A stretch of DNA of 64,000 nucleotides. Source: an uncultured Cellvibrio sp. (GTDB lineage Bacteria > Pseudomonadota > Gammaproteobacteria > Pseudomonadales > Cellvibrionaceae). A program made the translations under genes and the position numbers. Each line of letters opens with the position of its first letter. Position 1 is the stretch's first letter. The DNA is taken from positions 1 to 64,000 of the forward strand of contig CALFXJ010000006.1 of assembly GCA_937958105.1 (NCBI GenBank). Direction: 5' to 3'. A model generated the notes under the pieces. It ran no database searches, was not told the DNA's origin, and was given only the letters and a program-made list of their open reading frames with translations. Positions 17,174 to 26,558 of this stretch are shown here, one piece after another.

Positions 17174-17869
17174 ATGTCAGAAGCAGAAAATACCTTATCG
17201 ATCTGGAGTTTGATTGCCGAAGCCAGTTTCGTTGTGCAGCTGGTCATGTTGATTCTCTTCCTTGCCTCCACGGTTTCCTGGGTGATGATTTTTCAGCGCG
17301 GTATGTACCAGCGCAAAGCCCATAATGCTTTCCTCGCCTTTGAAAAACAATTCTGGTCGGGCATTGACCTCAACCAGCTGTTTCGTCAGGGCAACGGTCG
17401 TGCCGACACAGACGGTGTAGAAAATATCTTTCGTGCCGGTTTCAAAGAGTTTACCCGCCTGCGTCAACAGACCGGAGCCGACCCTGATGCGGTAATGGAG
17501 GGATCCCAGCGTGCAATGCGTGTCGCACTGGCCCGTGAAGAAGAGAAGCTCGAAGCAGGCTTACCGTTTCTTGCCAGCGTGGCCTCCGTCAGTCCTTACA
17601 TAGGTTTGTTCGGTACGGTATGGGGCATCATGAACTCCTTTCGTGGTCTTGCGAATGTCCATCAGACAACGCTCGCTACGGTAGCTCCCGGTATCTCCGA
17701 AGCACTGATTGCAACTGCCATAGGTCTCTTTGCCGCAATCCCAGCGGTGCTGGCCTACAACCGCTACTCAGCGCGGGCAGAAAACCTGATGGGAAATTAC
17801 CAGACATTTGCCGAGGAGTTCTCGGCAATTCTGCACCGCCAGGTGCACAGCAAGCAGGTTTCTTCCTGA
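17174..17869 (+). CDS. tolQ: Tol-Pal proton channel subunit TolQ
   Basis: Inner-membrane proton-channel protein of the ExbB/TolQ/MotA family, 231 aa with three TM helices (about residues 17-37, 135-160 and 170-195). LPFLASVASVSPYIGLFGTVWGIMNSF is the family signature, and the long cytoplasmic domain lies between TM1 and TM2. With TolR it harvests the proton motive force to energise TolA during cell constriction. The gene order ybgC-tolQ-tolR-tolA-tolB-pal-cpoB is complete here. Confidence 0.97.
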   Translation: MSEAENTLSIWSLIAEASFVVQLVMLILFLASTVSWVMIFQRGMYQRKAHNAFLAFEKQFWSGIDLNQLFRQGNGRADTDGVENIFRAGFKEFTRLRQQTGADPDAVMEGSQRAMRVALAREEEKLEAGLPFLASVASVSPYIGLFGTVWGIMNSFRGLANVHQTTLATVAPGISEALIATAIGLFAAIPAVLAYNRYSARAENLMGNYQTFAEEFSAILHRQVHSKQVSS

Positions 17870-17896
17870 GTTAACTAACGTTTCAGGGTTCAAGAT

Positions 17897-18325
17897 ATGT
17901 CCGGATTTGGTCCGAAAGTTAAAAAGAAACCGATGGCTGAAATCAACGTCGTGCCGTACATCGATGTGATGCTGGTGCTGTTGATTGTATTCATGGTGGC
18001 TGCGCCCATGCTTACGCAAGGGGTAAAAGTGGATCTGCCGCAGGCTGCCTCGGAACCTATCGACAATAAAGATGAAGAACCGGTTACTGTCTCTGTGAAG
18101 AAGGATGGGACTTACTACATTACCCTGGGCGGTGATGCAGAGCAGGCCCGCCCTCTGGCAGAAATCAAAGAAATGGTAAGCAAGGTTCTTCGCCAAAGTC
18201 CCAAAACACTCATCCTGGTTCAGGGCGATCACAGTGTGGATTACGGTGTGGTGGTCTCCTTGATGAGCGAACTTCAGAGCGCCGGGGCGCCGTCAGTCGG
18301 CTTGGTTACAGAGCCTCCCCGCTAG
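17897..18325 (+). CDS. tolR: Tol-Pal subunit TolR
   Basis: Single-pass protein of the ExbD/TolR family, 142 aa. A short cytoplasmic N-terminus is followed by the TM segment PYIDVMLVLLIVFMVAAPML, whose Asp (in YIDVML) is the proton-carrying residue. The periplasmic domain ends with VSLMSELQSAGAPSVGLVTEP, characteristic of the family. It lies 27 bp after tolQ and 6 bp before tolA. Confidence 0.97.
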   Translation: MSGFGPKVKKKPMAEINVVPYIDVMLVLLIVFMVAAPMLTQGVKVDLPQAASEPIDNKDEEPVTVSVKKDGTYYITLGGDAEQARPLAEIKEMVSKVLRQSPKTLILVQGDHSVDYGVVVSLMSELQSAGAPSVGLVTEPPR

Positions 18326-18331
18326 GTATCT

Positions 18332-19162
18332 ATGAAGCTCGACAGATTTCTTACAATACCGGTCCTGCTCAGTGTAACGCTGCACGTGGCCCTGTTGATT
18401 CTGGTTGCTGGCAACTGGTTGCAGAGCAAACCCGAGGAAACGATATACAAGCCGCATTACGTTAAGGCGACGCTTGTCGATATGACCCCCAAAGCCAAAC
18501 CCGCTCCTCAGCAACCGAAGCCTCAGGTATTGGAAGCACAACGCAAACAGGAGCAGGAGCGCAAACGTCAGGAGCAGCAGGAGCGCCAGCAGGCTGAAGC
18601 AAAACGGGTGCAGGAAAAAAAAGAACAGGAAGCCAAGGCCAAGGCAGAAGATGCGCGGCTGAAAAAAGAGAAGGCCGAGCAGGCCAGGCAGGCAGAAGCT
18701 AAAGCAAAAGCCGAGCAGCAGCGTAAAAAGGAAGAGGAAGAAAAAAAACGGCAGGCGGAAGCTGAACGGAAAAAACGTGAACAGCAGCAACGTGAAGCTT
18801 TGGAAAGACTGGAAGCCGCACTTCAGAAAGAGGAGCAGTTTCTCAGTGAACGTAGTGATGATGCCAATGTCCAGAGCTACGAAGCACTGATTCAGGAACG
18901 AATTATCCAGAACTGGAGCCGGCCGCCGTCAGCAAGAAATGGTATGCAGGCGATCCTGGAAATCAATATGGTGCCTACCGGCCAGGTTGTGAATGTGCGG
19001 GTGATCAAAAGCAGTGGCGATATAGCCTTTGATCGCTCTGCCGAACAGGCGGTAAAGCGGGTCGATCGCTTCAGCGAAATCATGGGGATGCCGTCAGATT
19101 TGTTTGAACGTAACTTTCGAGTATTCCGATTATTATTCCAACCAGAGGATTTGCGTCAGTGA
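18332..19162 (+). CDS. tolA: Tol-Pal protein TolA
   Basis: Inner-membrane protein that spans the periplasm and contacts TolB and Pal. Domain I is a single TM helix (residues about 9-29, with SVTLHVALLILV carrying the Ser/His face that meets TolQR). Domain II is a long Lys/Glu/Gln/Ala helical stalk (about 50-175). Domain III is a C-terminal globular domain of the TonB/TolA fold. Its frame overlaps tolB by 4 bp, indicating translational coupling. The 276-aa length is shorter than E. coli TolA (421 aa), mostly in the stalk. Confidence 0.95.
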   Translation: MKLDRFLTIPVLLSVTLHVALLILVAGNWLQSKPEETIYKPHYVKATLVDMTPKAKPAPQQPKPQVLEAQRKQEQERKRQEQQERQQAEAKRVQEKKEQEAKAKAEDARLKKEKAEQARQAEAKAKAEQQRKKEEEEKKRQAEAERKKREQQQREALERLEAALQKEEQFLSERSDDANVQSYEALIQERIIQNWSRPPSARNGMQAILEINMVPTGQVVNVRVIKSSGDIAFDRSAEQAVKRVDRFSEIMGMPSDLFERNFRVFRLLFQPEDLRQ

Positions 19163-20442
19163 AACGTTATTTGCTGCTTTTTGTGCTCTTTGTTTCAGGT
19201 ATTGCACAAGCCCAGTTGACTATTCAGATTTCCCGGGGTGCCGATAATCCGACGCGTATCGCAGTGGTACCTATGGCTACCCAGGGGCTGGCGTTGTCAG
19301 AAGATATCAGTCAGATCATCAGTAACGACCTTGAATTTACAGGTCAGTTTGCTGCCATTCCCCGCTCGGATATGTTGTCTTTCCCACGTAACGAAGCTGA
19401 AGTGCACTACCGCGACTGGAACGTGTTGAAAGCTGAGTATTTGCTGATAGGCTCAGTAGAGCAACGCGCAGGGCGTTACTACGCCAGTTATCAGTTGTTC
19501 GATGTGCTTGGGCAGCGCAAAGTTTTACCTAAATTGTCAGTTGATGGAACGGAAGCTCAATTGCGTGACCTAGCGCACCACATCAGTGACAAGGTTTATG
19601 AAACTATTACAGGTATTCGCGGGATATTTTCGACCAAGCTGATTTATGTAGAAGCATTTCAGCAGAAGGGCACGAAAGATAAATATCGCTTGATGCTGTC
19701 GGATGTTGATGGTGCTCGCTCAAGATTGTTGTTGGAGTCTGCCGAGCCGATCATGTCACCAATGTGGTCTCCCGATGGGCGTCGTGTTGCTTACGTATCT
19801 TTTGAATCGAATCGGCCTGCGGTGTATGTTCAGGAAATTGCGACAGGTAAAAGGGAGCAGTTAACAAATTTCAGAGGATTGAATGGTGCGCCTGCATGGT
19901 CACCGGATGGTCAGCGTCTGGCATTGGTTTTGTCGAAAGATGGCAACCCGGAAATTTATGTTTTAAATATTATCACCCGGCAGCTGACACGCATGACCAA
20001 CCACTTTGGAATTGATACTGAACCTTCATGGACGACTGATGGCGCTGGCATTATTTTCACCTCTAATCGCGGAGGCAGGCCACAAATATACCAAGTAAAT
20101 GTTGCAACTTTGCAGGTGGAGCGTGTAACCTTTGACGGCGAGCAGAACACTCGTGGTCGCGTCTCTCCTGATGGTAAAAGCTTGGTTATGGTTCATCAAC
20201 GCGGTGGTACTTATCACCTCGCTGCTCAAGACCTGAAGACTGGAAATTTACGCATTCTGACAGAGACAGATTTAGACGAGTCTCCTACCATAGCTCCGAA
20301 TGGCGCTATGCTGATGTATGCGACTCGCTTTGGTGGTAAGGGTATACTGGCTGCGGTTTCCTTGGATGCCAGAACCAGGGTTCGTCTACCATCAAAACAA
20401 GGTGATGTGCGGGAGCCCGCATGGTCGCCATTTTTTAATTAA
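19159..20442 (+). CDS. tolB: Tol-Pal periplasmic beta-propeller TolB
   Basis: Periplasmic protein of 427 aa with a cleavable signal peptide (KRYLLLFVLFVSGIAQA). The N-terminal alpha/beta domain is followed by a six-bladed propeller with repeated S-P-D-G/W motifs (MWSPDGRRVAYVSFES, AWSPDGQRLALVLSKDG, SWTTDGAGIIFTSNRGG). It binds Pal and the C-terminal domain of TolA. The start overlaps the end of tolA by 4 bp. Confidence 0.97.
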   Translation: MKRYLLLFVLFVSGIAQAQLTIQISRGADNPTRIAVVPMATQGLALSEDISQIISNDLEFTGQFAAIPRSDMLSFPRNEAEVHYRDWNVLKAEYLLIGSVEQRAGRYYASYQLFDVLGQRKVLPKLSVDGTEAQLRDLAHHISDKVYETITGIRGIFSTKLIYVEAFQQKGTKDKYRLMLSDVDGARSRLLLESAEPIMSPMWSPDGRRVAYVSFESNRPAVYVQEIATGKREQLTNFRGLNGAPAWSPDGQRLALVLSKDGNPEIYVLNIITRQLTRMTNHFGIDTEPSWTTDGAGIIFTSNRGGRPQIYQVNVATLQVERVTFDGEQNTRGRVSPDGKSLVMVHQRGGTYHLAAQDLKTGNLRILTETDLDESPTIAPNGAMLMYATRFGGKGILAAVSLDARTRVRLPSKQGDVREPAWSPFFN

Positions 20443-20486
20443 ACCTCAGTACTGCTAGTTCACCACTTGATTGGAGTTACACACAC

Positions 20487-20963
20487 ATGATCACTAAATC
20501 ATTAAAACAAGGTTTAACCTTAGCCGTAATTATGTCTTTCCTGGTTGGTTGCTCCAGCAGCAGCACTCAGGATGACGAAACCACCACTACTGCTCCAGTA
20601 GTTTCTGAAGAAACCTATAACGAAGTTGAAGAGCAGGCACCGCTGGAAACCATCGTGTACTTCGACTTTGACCAAGCTACCCTGAAGCCTGAAACCCGTG
20701 CTTTGCTGCTGGCTCACGCAGATCGTCTGAAGTCTTCTAATGCTTCTGCACGTCTGGAAGGTCACGCTGACGAGCGCGGTTCGCGCGAGTACAACATCGC
20801 TCTGGGTGAGCGTCGTGCAAACGCTGTACGCGACTTCCTGGTACTGCAAGGTGTAAGCGCATCTTCTCTGGAAGTTATCAGCTACGGTGAAGAGCGTCCT
20901 CTGGCTACCGGCAGCGACGAATCTGCTTACGCTCAAAACCGTCGTGTAGAACTGAAGTACTAA
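20487..20963 (+). CDS. pal: Peptidoglycan-associated lipoprotein Pal
   Basis: Outer-membrane lipoprotein of 158 aa. The signal peptide ends with the lipobox LVGC (Cys22). The OmpA-like domain binds peptidoglycan; TIVYFDFDQATLKPE, EGHADERGSREYNIALGERRA and the terminal NRRVELKY are the family motifs. Pal links the outer membrane to the cell wall and to TolB. Confidence 0.97.
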   Translation: MITKSLKQGLTLAVIMSFLVGCSSSSTQDDETTTTAPVVSEETYNEVEEQAPLETIVYFDFDQATLKPETRALLLAHADRLKSSNASARLEGHADERGSREYNIALGERRANAVRDFLVLQGVSASSLEVISYGEERPLATGSDESAYAQNRRVELKY

Positions 20964-20982
20964 TAAAGAGTCTGCAACCTGT

Positions 20983-21735
20983 ATGTTGAGATACCTGTTA
21001 GCTGCTGTTCTGTTTATTACAGTCCCTGCATCCCAGGCCCAGGTACGGGTTGTTGAGTCTTCACCCCAGAGAGCAGTCTCTGGGGTGGCTCAGCCGATTG
21101 AATCGGTGAATGCCCAAACGAACGCTTATTTTGAACTCCAATCGCTCAAGGAAGAAGTTTCTCTGCTACGAGGTTTGGTAGAGGAACAAGCTCACGAGAT
21201 TTCTCGTTTAAAACAGCAGCAAATGGATAACTACATTGATCTCGATAAGCGCCTGAGCGCGTTATCTGGTCGCGGCGGTCTTGCTCCTGTTGACTCTTCT
21301 AATTTATCGCCGTCACCTGTTGAAAGTACAGGTGGCGGCGTTTCTCCTCGAGCCTCCGGTAATGCCCTTGGTGAAGCAGAGGTATATGCGTCTGCATACA
21401 ATTTATTGAAGCAGCGCCAGATTGATCCTGCTATTGCTGCATTCAAAGATCATCTTTCCCGCTTTCCTAATGGCGCTTACGCTGGCAACAGTTATTACTG
21501 GCTGGGAGAGATCTACCTGTTAAAGAATGAACTGGCTGATTCACGCGAGTGGTTTACTCAGCTGTTGGAAAAGTTTCCCACAGACCGTAAGGTGCCTGAT
21601 GCCAAGTTCAAGCTGGGCAAGGTTTATCACATGCTGGGAGATAACACTCAGGCTAAGAAGCTGCTCCAGGAAGTGGCGGGTGGCAGCGGTGATTCGGCAC
21701 GTTTAGCGAAGCAGTATCTGCAGGAAAACTTCTAA
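20983..21735 (+). CDS. cpoB: Cell division coordinator CpoB (YbgF)
   Basis: Periplasmic protein of 250 aa with a signal peptide (LRYLLAAVLFITVPASQA). A trimerising coiled coil covers residues about 45-85, followed by a Pro/Ser/Gly linker. Three TPR units lie at about 130-250 (EVYASAYNLLKQRQIDPAIAAFKDHL, YAGNSYYWLGEIYLLKNELADS, PDAKFKLGKVYHMLGDNTQA). CpoB coordinates Tol with peptidoglycan synthesis at division. It is the last gene of the tol-pal operon. Confidence 0.95.
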   Translation: MLRYLLAAVLFITVPASQAQVRVVESSPQRAVSGVAQPIESVNAQTNAYFELQSLKEEVSLLRGLVEEQAHEISRLKQQQMDNYIDLDKRLSALSGRGGLAPVDSSNLSPSPVESTGGGVSPRASGNALGEAEVYASAYNLLKQRQIDPAIAAFKDHLSRFPNGAYAGNSYYWLGEIYLLKNELADSREWFTQLLEKFPTDRKVPDAKFKLGKVYHMLGDNTQAKKLLQEVAGGSGDSARLAKQYLQENF

Positions 21736-21822
21736 AGTTTCTATCGTAAATGGGCGGATGGAAAATAGGTCAGAGTCCATTTCTCGAACTTGTATTGATT
21801 TTTAAAGGCGTAAAAAAAGAGT

Positions 21823-21846
21823 GGGGCTGACCTTTCGGTTAGCCCC
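21823..21846. terminator. Bidirectional terminator-like hairpin after cpoB
   Basis: GGGGCTGACC and GGTTAGCCCC form a 10-bp stem with one G-T pair around a TTTC loop, 88 bp after the cpoB stop. On the forward strand the sequence after the stem is ATAGCTTT. On the reverse strand the stem is followed shortly by seven Ts, so it is the better terminator for leftward transcription from trxB. It could serve both directions. Confidence 0.65.
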
Positions 21847-22353
21847 ATAGCTTTCCAGCTCCTCTCCAGGTTTTACTTTAATATCCAGAAATCTGGGGAT
21901 TAAAGCTCAGCATCCTGCTGAACAACCTTGTTCCACTCTTGTGCCGTCTTCCGTAATACATCCTTATTGGGCACACATTCCCTAGTACATCCTTATCCAG
22001 AGTGGGGCGCTTCCTTTGACCTTTCCTGGCCTGGGCACATCAATGTCTACTTCCTTGTTAGAAGCTATTCTCCAGAAAAGTGGGTTTAGGGAACAGTCGA
22101 GAAAATCACTATCTTTTGTAGGAAATTGACTACAGTCTGACGCAGATTTTGGGATGACGTGAGACGCCATTGACACCTGTCATCGTTAAAAGCCCTTTAT
22201 TTTCAATGGCTTGAGTCTTTGGTTGCTGTTAAGCGGCAAAGGAGAGTTAGGTGCGATATCGTACGGTAAAGAGGGAATGGAGGTGAAACAGGTGAGGGAT
22301 AGAGGGGAGGTGGATCGCCTTCACCGACGGTAAAGACGATCCTGAACGGATAA
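21847..22353. other. Non-coding spacer between cpoB and trxB
   Basis: About 500 bp with no convincing gene on either strand. It contains an 11-bp direct repeat, TACATCCTTAT, at 21957-21967 and 21986-21996. On the reverse strand, a 30-codon open stretch ends at about 21902 with a protein-like tail (DVLRKTAQEWNKVV). It is preceded by a stop codon and has no start, so it could be a decayed gene end. No tRNA or known RNA motif was recognised. Confidence 0.4.
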
Positions 22354-23301
22354 CTACAGGTTATCCAGGTACTTTTCGGCGTCCAGGGCGGCCATACAGC
22401 CGGCACCGGCAGAAGTAATGGCCTGGCGGTAGACGTGGTCAGCTACGTCGCCTGCGGCAAACACACCGGGGATGTTGGTAGCCGTGGCGTTCCCATTCAA
22501 GCCGCTGTTGACCTTGATGTAGCCATCTTTCATATCGAGTTGGCCAGCGAAGATGTCAGTATTCGGCTTGTGACCGATGGCGATAAAGACACCGGCAACG
22601 TCAATTTCCTGAGTGCTGCCGTCCTGGGTGCTTTTCAGGCGCAAGCCGGTAACACCACTGTCTTCACCGAGCACTTCTTCCAGTGTGTGATTCCAGATAA
22701 TCCGTACATTGCCATTTGCCGCTTTGGCGAGGATTTTGTCCTGCAGGATTTTCTCTGATTTCAGCTTGTCCCGGCGGTGGATCAGGGTCACTTCGCTGGC
22801 GATGTTGGAAAGATACAAAGCTTCTTCTACAGCGGTGTTGCCGCCGCCGACAACGGCAACCTTCTGGCCGCGATAGAAGAATCCGTCACAGGTTGCACAG
22901 GCACTGACGCCTTTGCCCATGAAAGCCTCTTCAGAGGGCAGACCAAGATACTGAGCAGAAGCACCGGTAGCGATGATCAGTGCATCACAGGTGTAGGTGT
23001 TGGTACCGTGCAGCTTGAACGGCCGTTCAGTCAGAACAGTCTCATGGATGTGATCAAAGATGATCTGGGTATCGAAACGCTCGGCATGCTCTTGCATCTT
23101 CATCATCAAGTCCGGGCCTTGCAGATCGTGGGGGCCGCCTGGCCAGTTTTCTACCTCGGTGGTGGTGGTTAATTGACCACCTTGCTGCATCCCGGTGATG
23201 ACAACGGGCTTCAGGTTGGCACGAGCGGCATAGATGGCGGCCGTGTAACCGGCTGGCCCTGACCCGAGAATAATCAGTTGATGGTGCTGTACGTCACTCA
23301 T
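22354..23301 (-). CDS. trxB: Thioredoxin reductase
   Basis: FAD/NADPH flavoenzyme of 315 aa that reduces thioredoxin. The N-terminal FAD site is LIILGSGPAGYTAAIYAARA. The redox-active pair is in VSACATCDGFFYRG. The NADPH site is VAVVGGGNTAVEEALYLS, and GVFAAGDVADHVYRQAITSAGAGCMAA closes the FAD domain. The gene faces away from ftsK, with 248 bp between their starts. Confidence 0.97.
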   Translation of the reverse strand: MSDVQHHQLIILGSGPAGYTAAIYAARANLKPVVITGMQQGGQLTTTTEVENWPGGPHDLQGPDLMMKMQEHAERFDTQIIFDHIHETVLTERPFKLHGTNTYTCDALIIATGASAQYLGLPSEEAFMGKGVSACATCDGFFYRGQKVAVVGGGNTAVEEALYLSNIASEVTLIHRRDKLKSEKILQDKILAKAANGNVRIIWNHTLEEVLGEDSGVTGLRLKSTQDGSTQEIDVAGVFIAIGHKPNTDIFAGQLDMKDGYIKVNSGLNGNATATNIPGVFAAGDVADHVYRQAITSAGAGCMAALDAEKYLDNL

Positions 23302-23549
23302 GGTGGTTATCCTTAGAACATAGGTAAGAGGATGAATAGAACATGAAATTTGGGGGCCATGATAAGTGAATACCTCAGGGGTAGCAAAATTGTATGGCTC
23401 AATACGAGATATTGCCTGAGGCTATGGGGTTCTATCTGGTCAACAGTCAGCGTTTATTAATGAATGTTGAGCTGGCTCTCGTTATCTAGTGGTAAAAACG
23501 CTGTTAATTATTACAATAGGGCGCGAAACCCTATTCATTACTTGGGAAT

Positions 23550-25913
23550 GTGCTTTTGAAATCAAATACTTCCAGTCGGAAAGCTGCTCCTGCTGCACCC
23601 GAAAGCGGTGTTTTTCTACGCATCGTCAAAGAAGGGGCCTTGATCGGCTTTGTGGCCATTTGTCTGTTTCTTCTGTTAGCGATGTTCAGCTATGACCCGG
23701 GCGATCCGGGCTGGTCGCGTACGGGCTCCATTGGTCGCATCCAGAACGCCGGTGGTCCGTTTGGAGCCTGGATTGCTGATGTATTCTTTTCGTTGTTCGG
23801 TTATCTCGCCTACCTATTCCCGGTCATGTTGGCCTATCGCGCATGGATTGTTTTTCGTGACCGGGCTCATCAAACCGCACCAGACTGGATCCTGATTGGC
23901 CTGCGTCTGGTGGGGTTTATTCTGGTTATGGTCGCCGGTACCGGTCTTGCGGCGATGAATTACGGCAGTGCTGTATCCGACTTACCGAATTCCCACGGAG
24001 GACTGCTCGGTACATCCGTATCTGCTGCGGTAGACGGGGCTTTCAGTTATACCGGCGGTACCTTGCTATTGATTGCCGTGTTTCTGTTTGGGATGACCAT
24101 TTTTACCGACCTTTCCTGGTTGGCGCTGATGGACGAGATAGGGCGAATCACCTTGCTGTTGATCAGCAAAATCCAGGAAAAATGGGTGCATTATCAGCGA
24201 CAACGCCATGAGAAGAAGCTGGCTAACGAAGCGCAGCAGCATCGTCGCGAAGTGGTTGCAAAGCATGCGAAAGTGGAGGCCAAACGAATCCCGCCAGTTA
24301 TCACCGAGCCTCCTAAAAAACCTGCCCCCAGCCCGCGCGTGCAAAAAGAAAAACAGGCTTCTTTATTTGAAGCGCTGGATACCAGCGTAGTGGGCGAATT
24401 GCCTGCTCTCAGTCTGCTTGATCCTGCCGATAAGCGCAGTGACAAAGGCTTCTCCAAAGAGTCTCTTGAGGCCATGTCCAAGCTGCTGGAGCTGAAGCTG
24501 AAAGACTTTGGCATTGAGATTGAAGTGGTTTCGGTGATGCCCGGCCCGGTGGTAACCCGTTTTGAAATTCAGCCAGCGCCGGGTGTTAAGGCGAGCCGTA
24601 TTTCAGGGCTGGCCAAAGACCTTGCTCGATCCCTTGCGGTGGTCAGCGTGCGGGTGGTTGAGGTTATTCCGGGTAAATCGGTGATGGGAATCGAGATTCC
24701 TAACGAGCACCGCGAGATCGTCCGGTTAAGTGAAGTTATTGCCTCAGAGGCCTACGAAAACTCCCGCTCGCCCCTGACCATGGCCCTTGGTCACGACATT
24801 GCCGGTGAACCGGTCATTGCGGACCTGGCGCGGATGCCACACCTGCTGGTCGCAGGTACCACCGGCTCCGGTAAGTCGGTCGGCGTGAACGTGATGCTGT
24901 TGAGTCTGCTCTATAAGTCATCTCCGAAGGAAGTCCGCCTGATCCTGGTGGACCCGAAGATGCTTGAGTTGTCGGTTTACGAAGGGATTCCTCATCTGCT
25001 GACTCCGGTTATCACCGATATGAAAGACGCAGCCAATGGCCTGCGCTGGTGCGTCGGCGAGATGGAGCGGCGGTACAAATTGATGGCTGCTTTGGGTGTG
25101 CGTAACCTGGCTGGCTTCAACCGTAAGATCGACGACGCCAACAAAGCGGGGGCACCCATCCCAGACCCATTGTTCAAACCGGAAGAAAATTACGAGGCAG
25201 GTGAAGCGGAGGCAACCCCGCCCAATTTGGAAACCTTGCCAATGATCGTCGTGGTGATTGACGAATTCGCCGATATGATGATGATCGTTGATAAGAAAAA
25301 GGTAGAGCAGCTGATCGCCCGTATTGCGCAGAAAGCACGGGCGGCCGGGATTCACCTGATCCTCGCCACCCAGCGTCCTTCTGTAGATATCATTACAGGT
25401 CTTATCAAGGCCAACGTCCCGACGCGGATGGCGTTCCAGGTTTCGTCCAAGATAGATTCCCGCACCATCCTTGATCAGGGCGGCGCCGAGCAGCTGCTGG
25501 GGCATGGTGACATGCTTTATCTGCCGCCTGGAACCAGTATTCCGATGCGGGTGCATGGCGCCTTTGTTGATGACCATGAGGTTCACAAAGTGGTGGCGGA
25601 TTGGAAGAAGCGCGGACAGCCTGATTATATTGATGGCATCACGGATGACAGTAATAACAGCATTCCGGTACCCGGCATCGGCGGTGGTGACGAAGAGGGC
25701 GGTGAGAATGGTGAAGCTGATGCACTCTACGATGAAGCCGTCGCCTTTGTTATTGAATCGCGCAAAGCCTCTATCTCTTCGGTACAGCGGAAACTGCGGA
25801 TCGGCTACAACCGTGCGGCCCGCCTGATTGAAACAATGGAAGCCGCTGGTGTCGTATCTTCGGCTGGCCACAATGGTAATCGTGAAGTTCTGGTTCCCGG
25901 TGGCAATCGTTAA
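23550..25913 (+). CDS. ftsK: DNA translocase FtsK
   Basis: Septal DNA pump of 787 aa that coordinates chromosome dimer resolution with division. Four TM helices lie within residues about 25-200, followed by a Lys/Gln/Pro linker that is short compared with E. coli. Walker A is GTTGSGKSVGVN and Walker B is MIVVVIDEFADMMM. The C-terminal gamma winged helix KASISSVQRKLRIGYNRAARLIE recognises KOPS sites. The start is taken as GTG 23550 with GGGA upstream; TTG 23556 is also possible. An overlapping ATG at 23548 reads only three codons before a stop. Confidence 0.95.
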   Translation: MLLKSNTSSRKAAPAAPESGVFLRIVKEGALIGFVAICLFLLLAMFSYDPGDPGWSRTGSIGRIQNAGGPFGAWIADVFFSLFGYLAYLFPVMLAYRAWIVFRDRAHQTAPDWILIGLRLVGFILVMVAGTGLAAMNYGSAVSDLPNSHGGLLGTSVSAAVDGAFSYTGGTLLLIAVFLFGMTIFTDLSWLALMDEIGRITLLLISKIQEKWVHYQRQRHEKKLANEAQQHRREVVAKHAKVEAKRIPPVITEPPKKPAPSPRVQKEKQASLFEALDTSVVGELPALSLLDPADKRSDKGFSKESLEAMSKLLELKLKDFGIEIEVVSVMPGPVVTRFEIQPAPGVKASRISGLAKDLARSLAVVSVRVVEVIPGKSVMGIEIPNEHREIVRLSEVIASEAYENSRSPLTMALGHDIAGEPVIADLARMPHLLVAGTTGSGKSVGVNVMLLSLLYKSSPKEVRLILVDPKMLELSVYEGIPHLLTPVITDMKDAANGLRWCVGEMERRYKLMAALGVRNLAGFNRKIDDANKAGAPIPDPLFKPEENYEAGEAEATPPNLETLPMIVVVIDEFADMMMIVDKKKVEQLIARIAQKARAAGIHLILATQRPSVDIITGLIKANVPTRMAFQVSSKIDSRTILDQGGAEQLLGHGDMLYLPPGTSIPMRVHGAFVDDHEVHKVVADWKKRGQPDYIDGITDDSNNSIPVPGIGGGDEEGGENGEADALYDEAVAFVIESRKASISSVQRKLRIGYNRAARLIETMEAAGVVSSAGHNGNREVLVPGGNR

Positions 25914-25931
25914 TATTCTTCTGGAACGGCT

Positions 25932-26558
25932 ATGTTGATAAGAATTTTTTTACTGATGTTCTGCGTGTTGATGTCCACCGTCTCTGTGGCCGATCAGGAT
26001 GAAAGCGCAAAAAGGCTTCGTAAGCAGCTTGATGCCATGACGACCCTGCAGGGCAAATTCAGCCAGAGCCTGTTTGATGAGAAAGGTGAAAAGCTCGAGG
26101 AAAGTCAGGGCAGTTTTGCGCTGCAGCGTCCGGGCAAATTCTATTGGAAGACAGAAGCCCCATTTCCTCAGCTGCTGGTTTCGAATAATAAGACCATCTG
26201 GTTGTACGACCCGGATCTTGAGACTGTCAATGAGCGCCCATTCAGCAATGACTTGCAACAGACCCCAGCGCTTCTGTTGAGTGAAGATATTGAGAAGTTG
26301 CGACAGAATTTCACCGTTACCCATAAAGCCGGTGACAACAATTCACACCGATTTACCCTGACCCCTAAGGTGACTGATGGATTATTTCAGCAGCTGATCC
26401 TGGTATTTGCCGGCGATGATCTGAAGGAATTTCACATTCAGGACAGCCTGGGGCAGGTGTCCCAGTTCACTCTGAGCAACGTCAAACGCAATCAACCTGT
26501 AGCGGCAACACTGTTTGAATTTACACCGCCTCCGGGTGTGGAAGTATTGAGAAATTAA
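25932..26558 (+). CDS. lolA: Outer-membrane lipoprotein carrier LolA
   Basis: Periplasmic chaperone of 208 aa that carries lipoproteins from LolCDE to LolB. The signal peptide is MLIRIFLLMFCVLMSTVSVA. LQGKFSQSLFDEKGEKLEESQGSFALQRPGKFYW contains the conserved Arg of the hydrophobic cavity, and NNKTIWLYDPDLETV matches the family. The stop codon overlaps the ATG of rarA by one base (TAATG). The order ftsK-lolA-rarA is widely conserved. Confidence 0.96.
   Translation: MLIRIFLLMFCVLMSTVSVADQDESAKRLRKQLDAMTTLQGKFSQSLFDEKGEKLEESQGSFALQRPGKFYWKTEAPFPQLLVSNNKTIWLYDPDLETVNERPFSNDLQQTPALLLSEDIEKLRQNFTVTHKAGDNNSHRFTLTPKVTDGLFQQLILVFAGDDLKEFHIQDSLGQVSQFTLSNVKRNQPVAATLFEFTPPPGVEVLRN

Noticed and set aside
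21847..22202. Decayed gene on the reverse strand (tail reading DVLRKTAQEWNKVV, and the frame 21982-22176)
   Set aside because: Open stretches are short, have no homology that I recognise, and are interrupted by stops; an 11-bp direct repeat complicates the frame. Kept only as a possible remnant in the spacer entry.
23548..23559. Three-codon ATG-TGC-TTT-TGA frame overlapping the ftsK start
   Set aside because: Too short to be a leader peptide of known kind; its ATG shares bases with the GTG start and is more likely an accident. It was considered as a translational control element without support.
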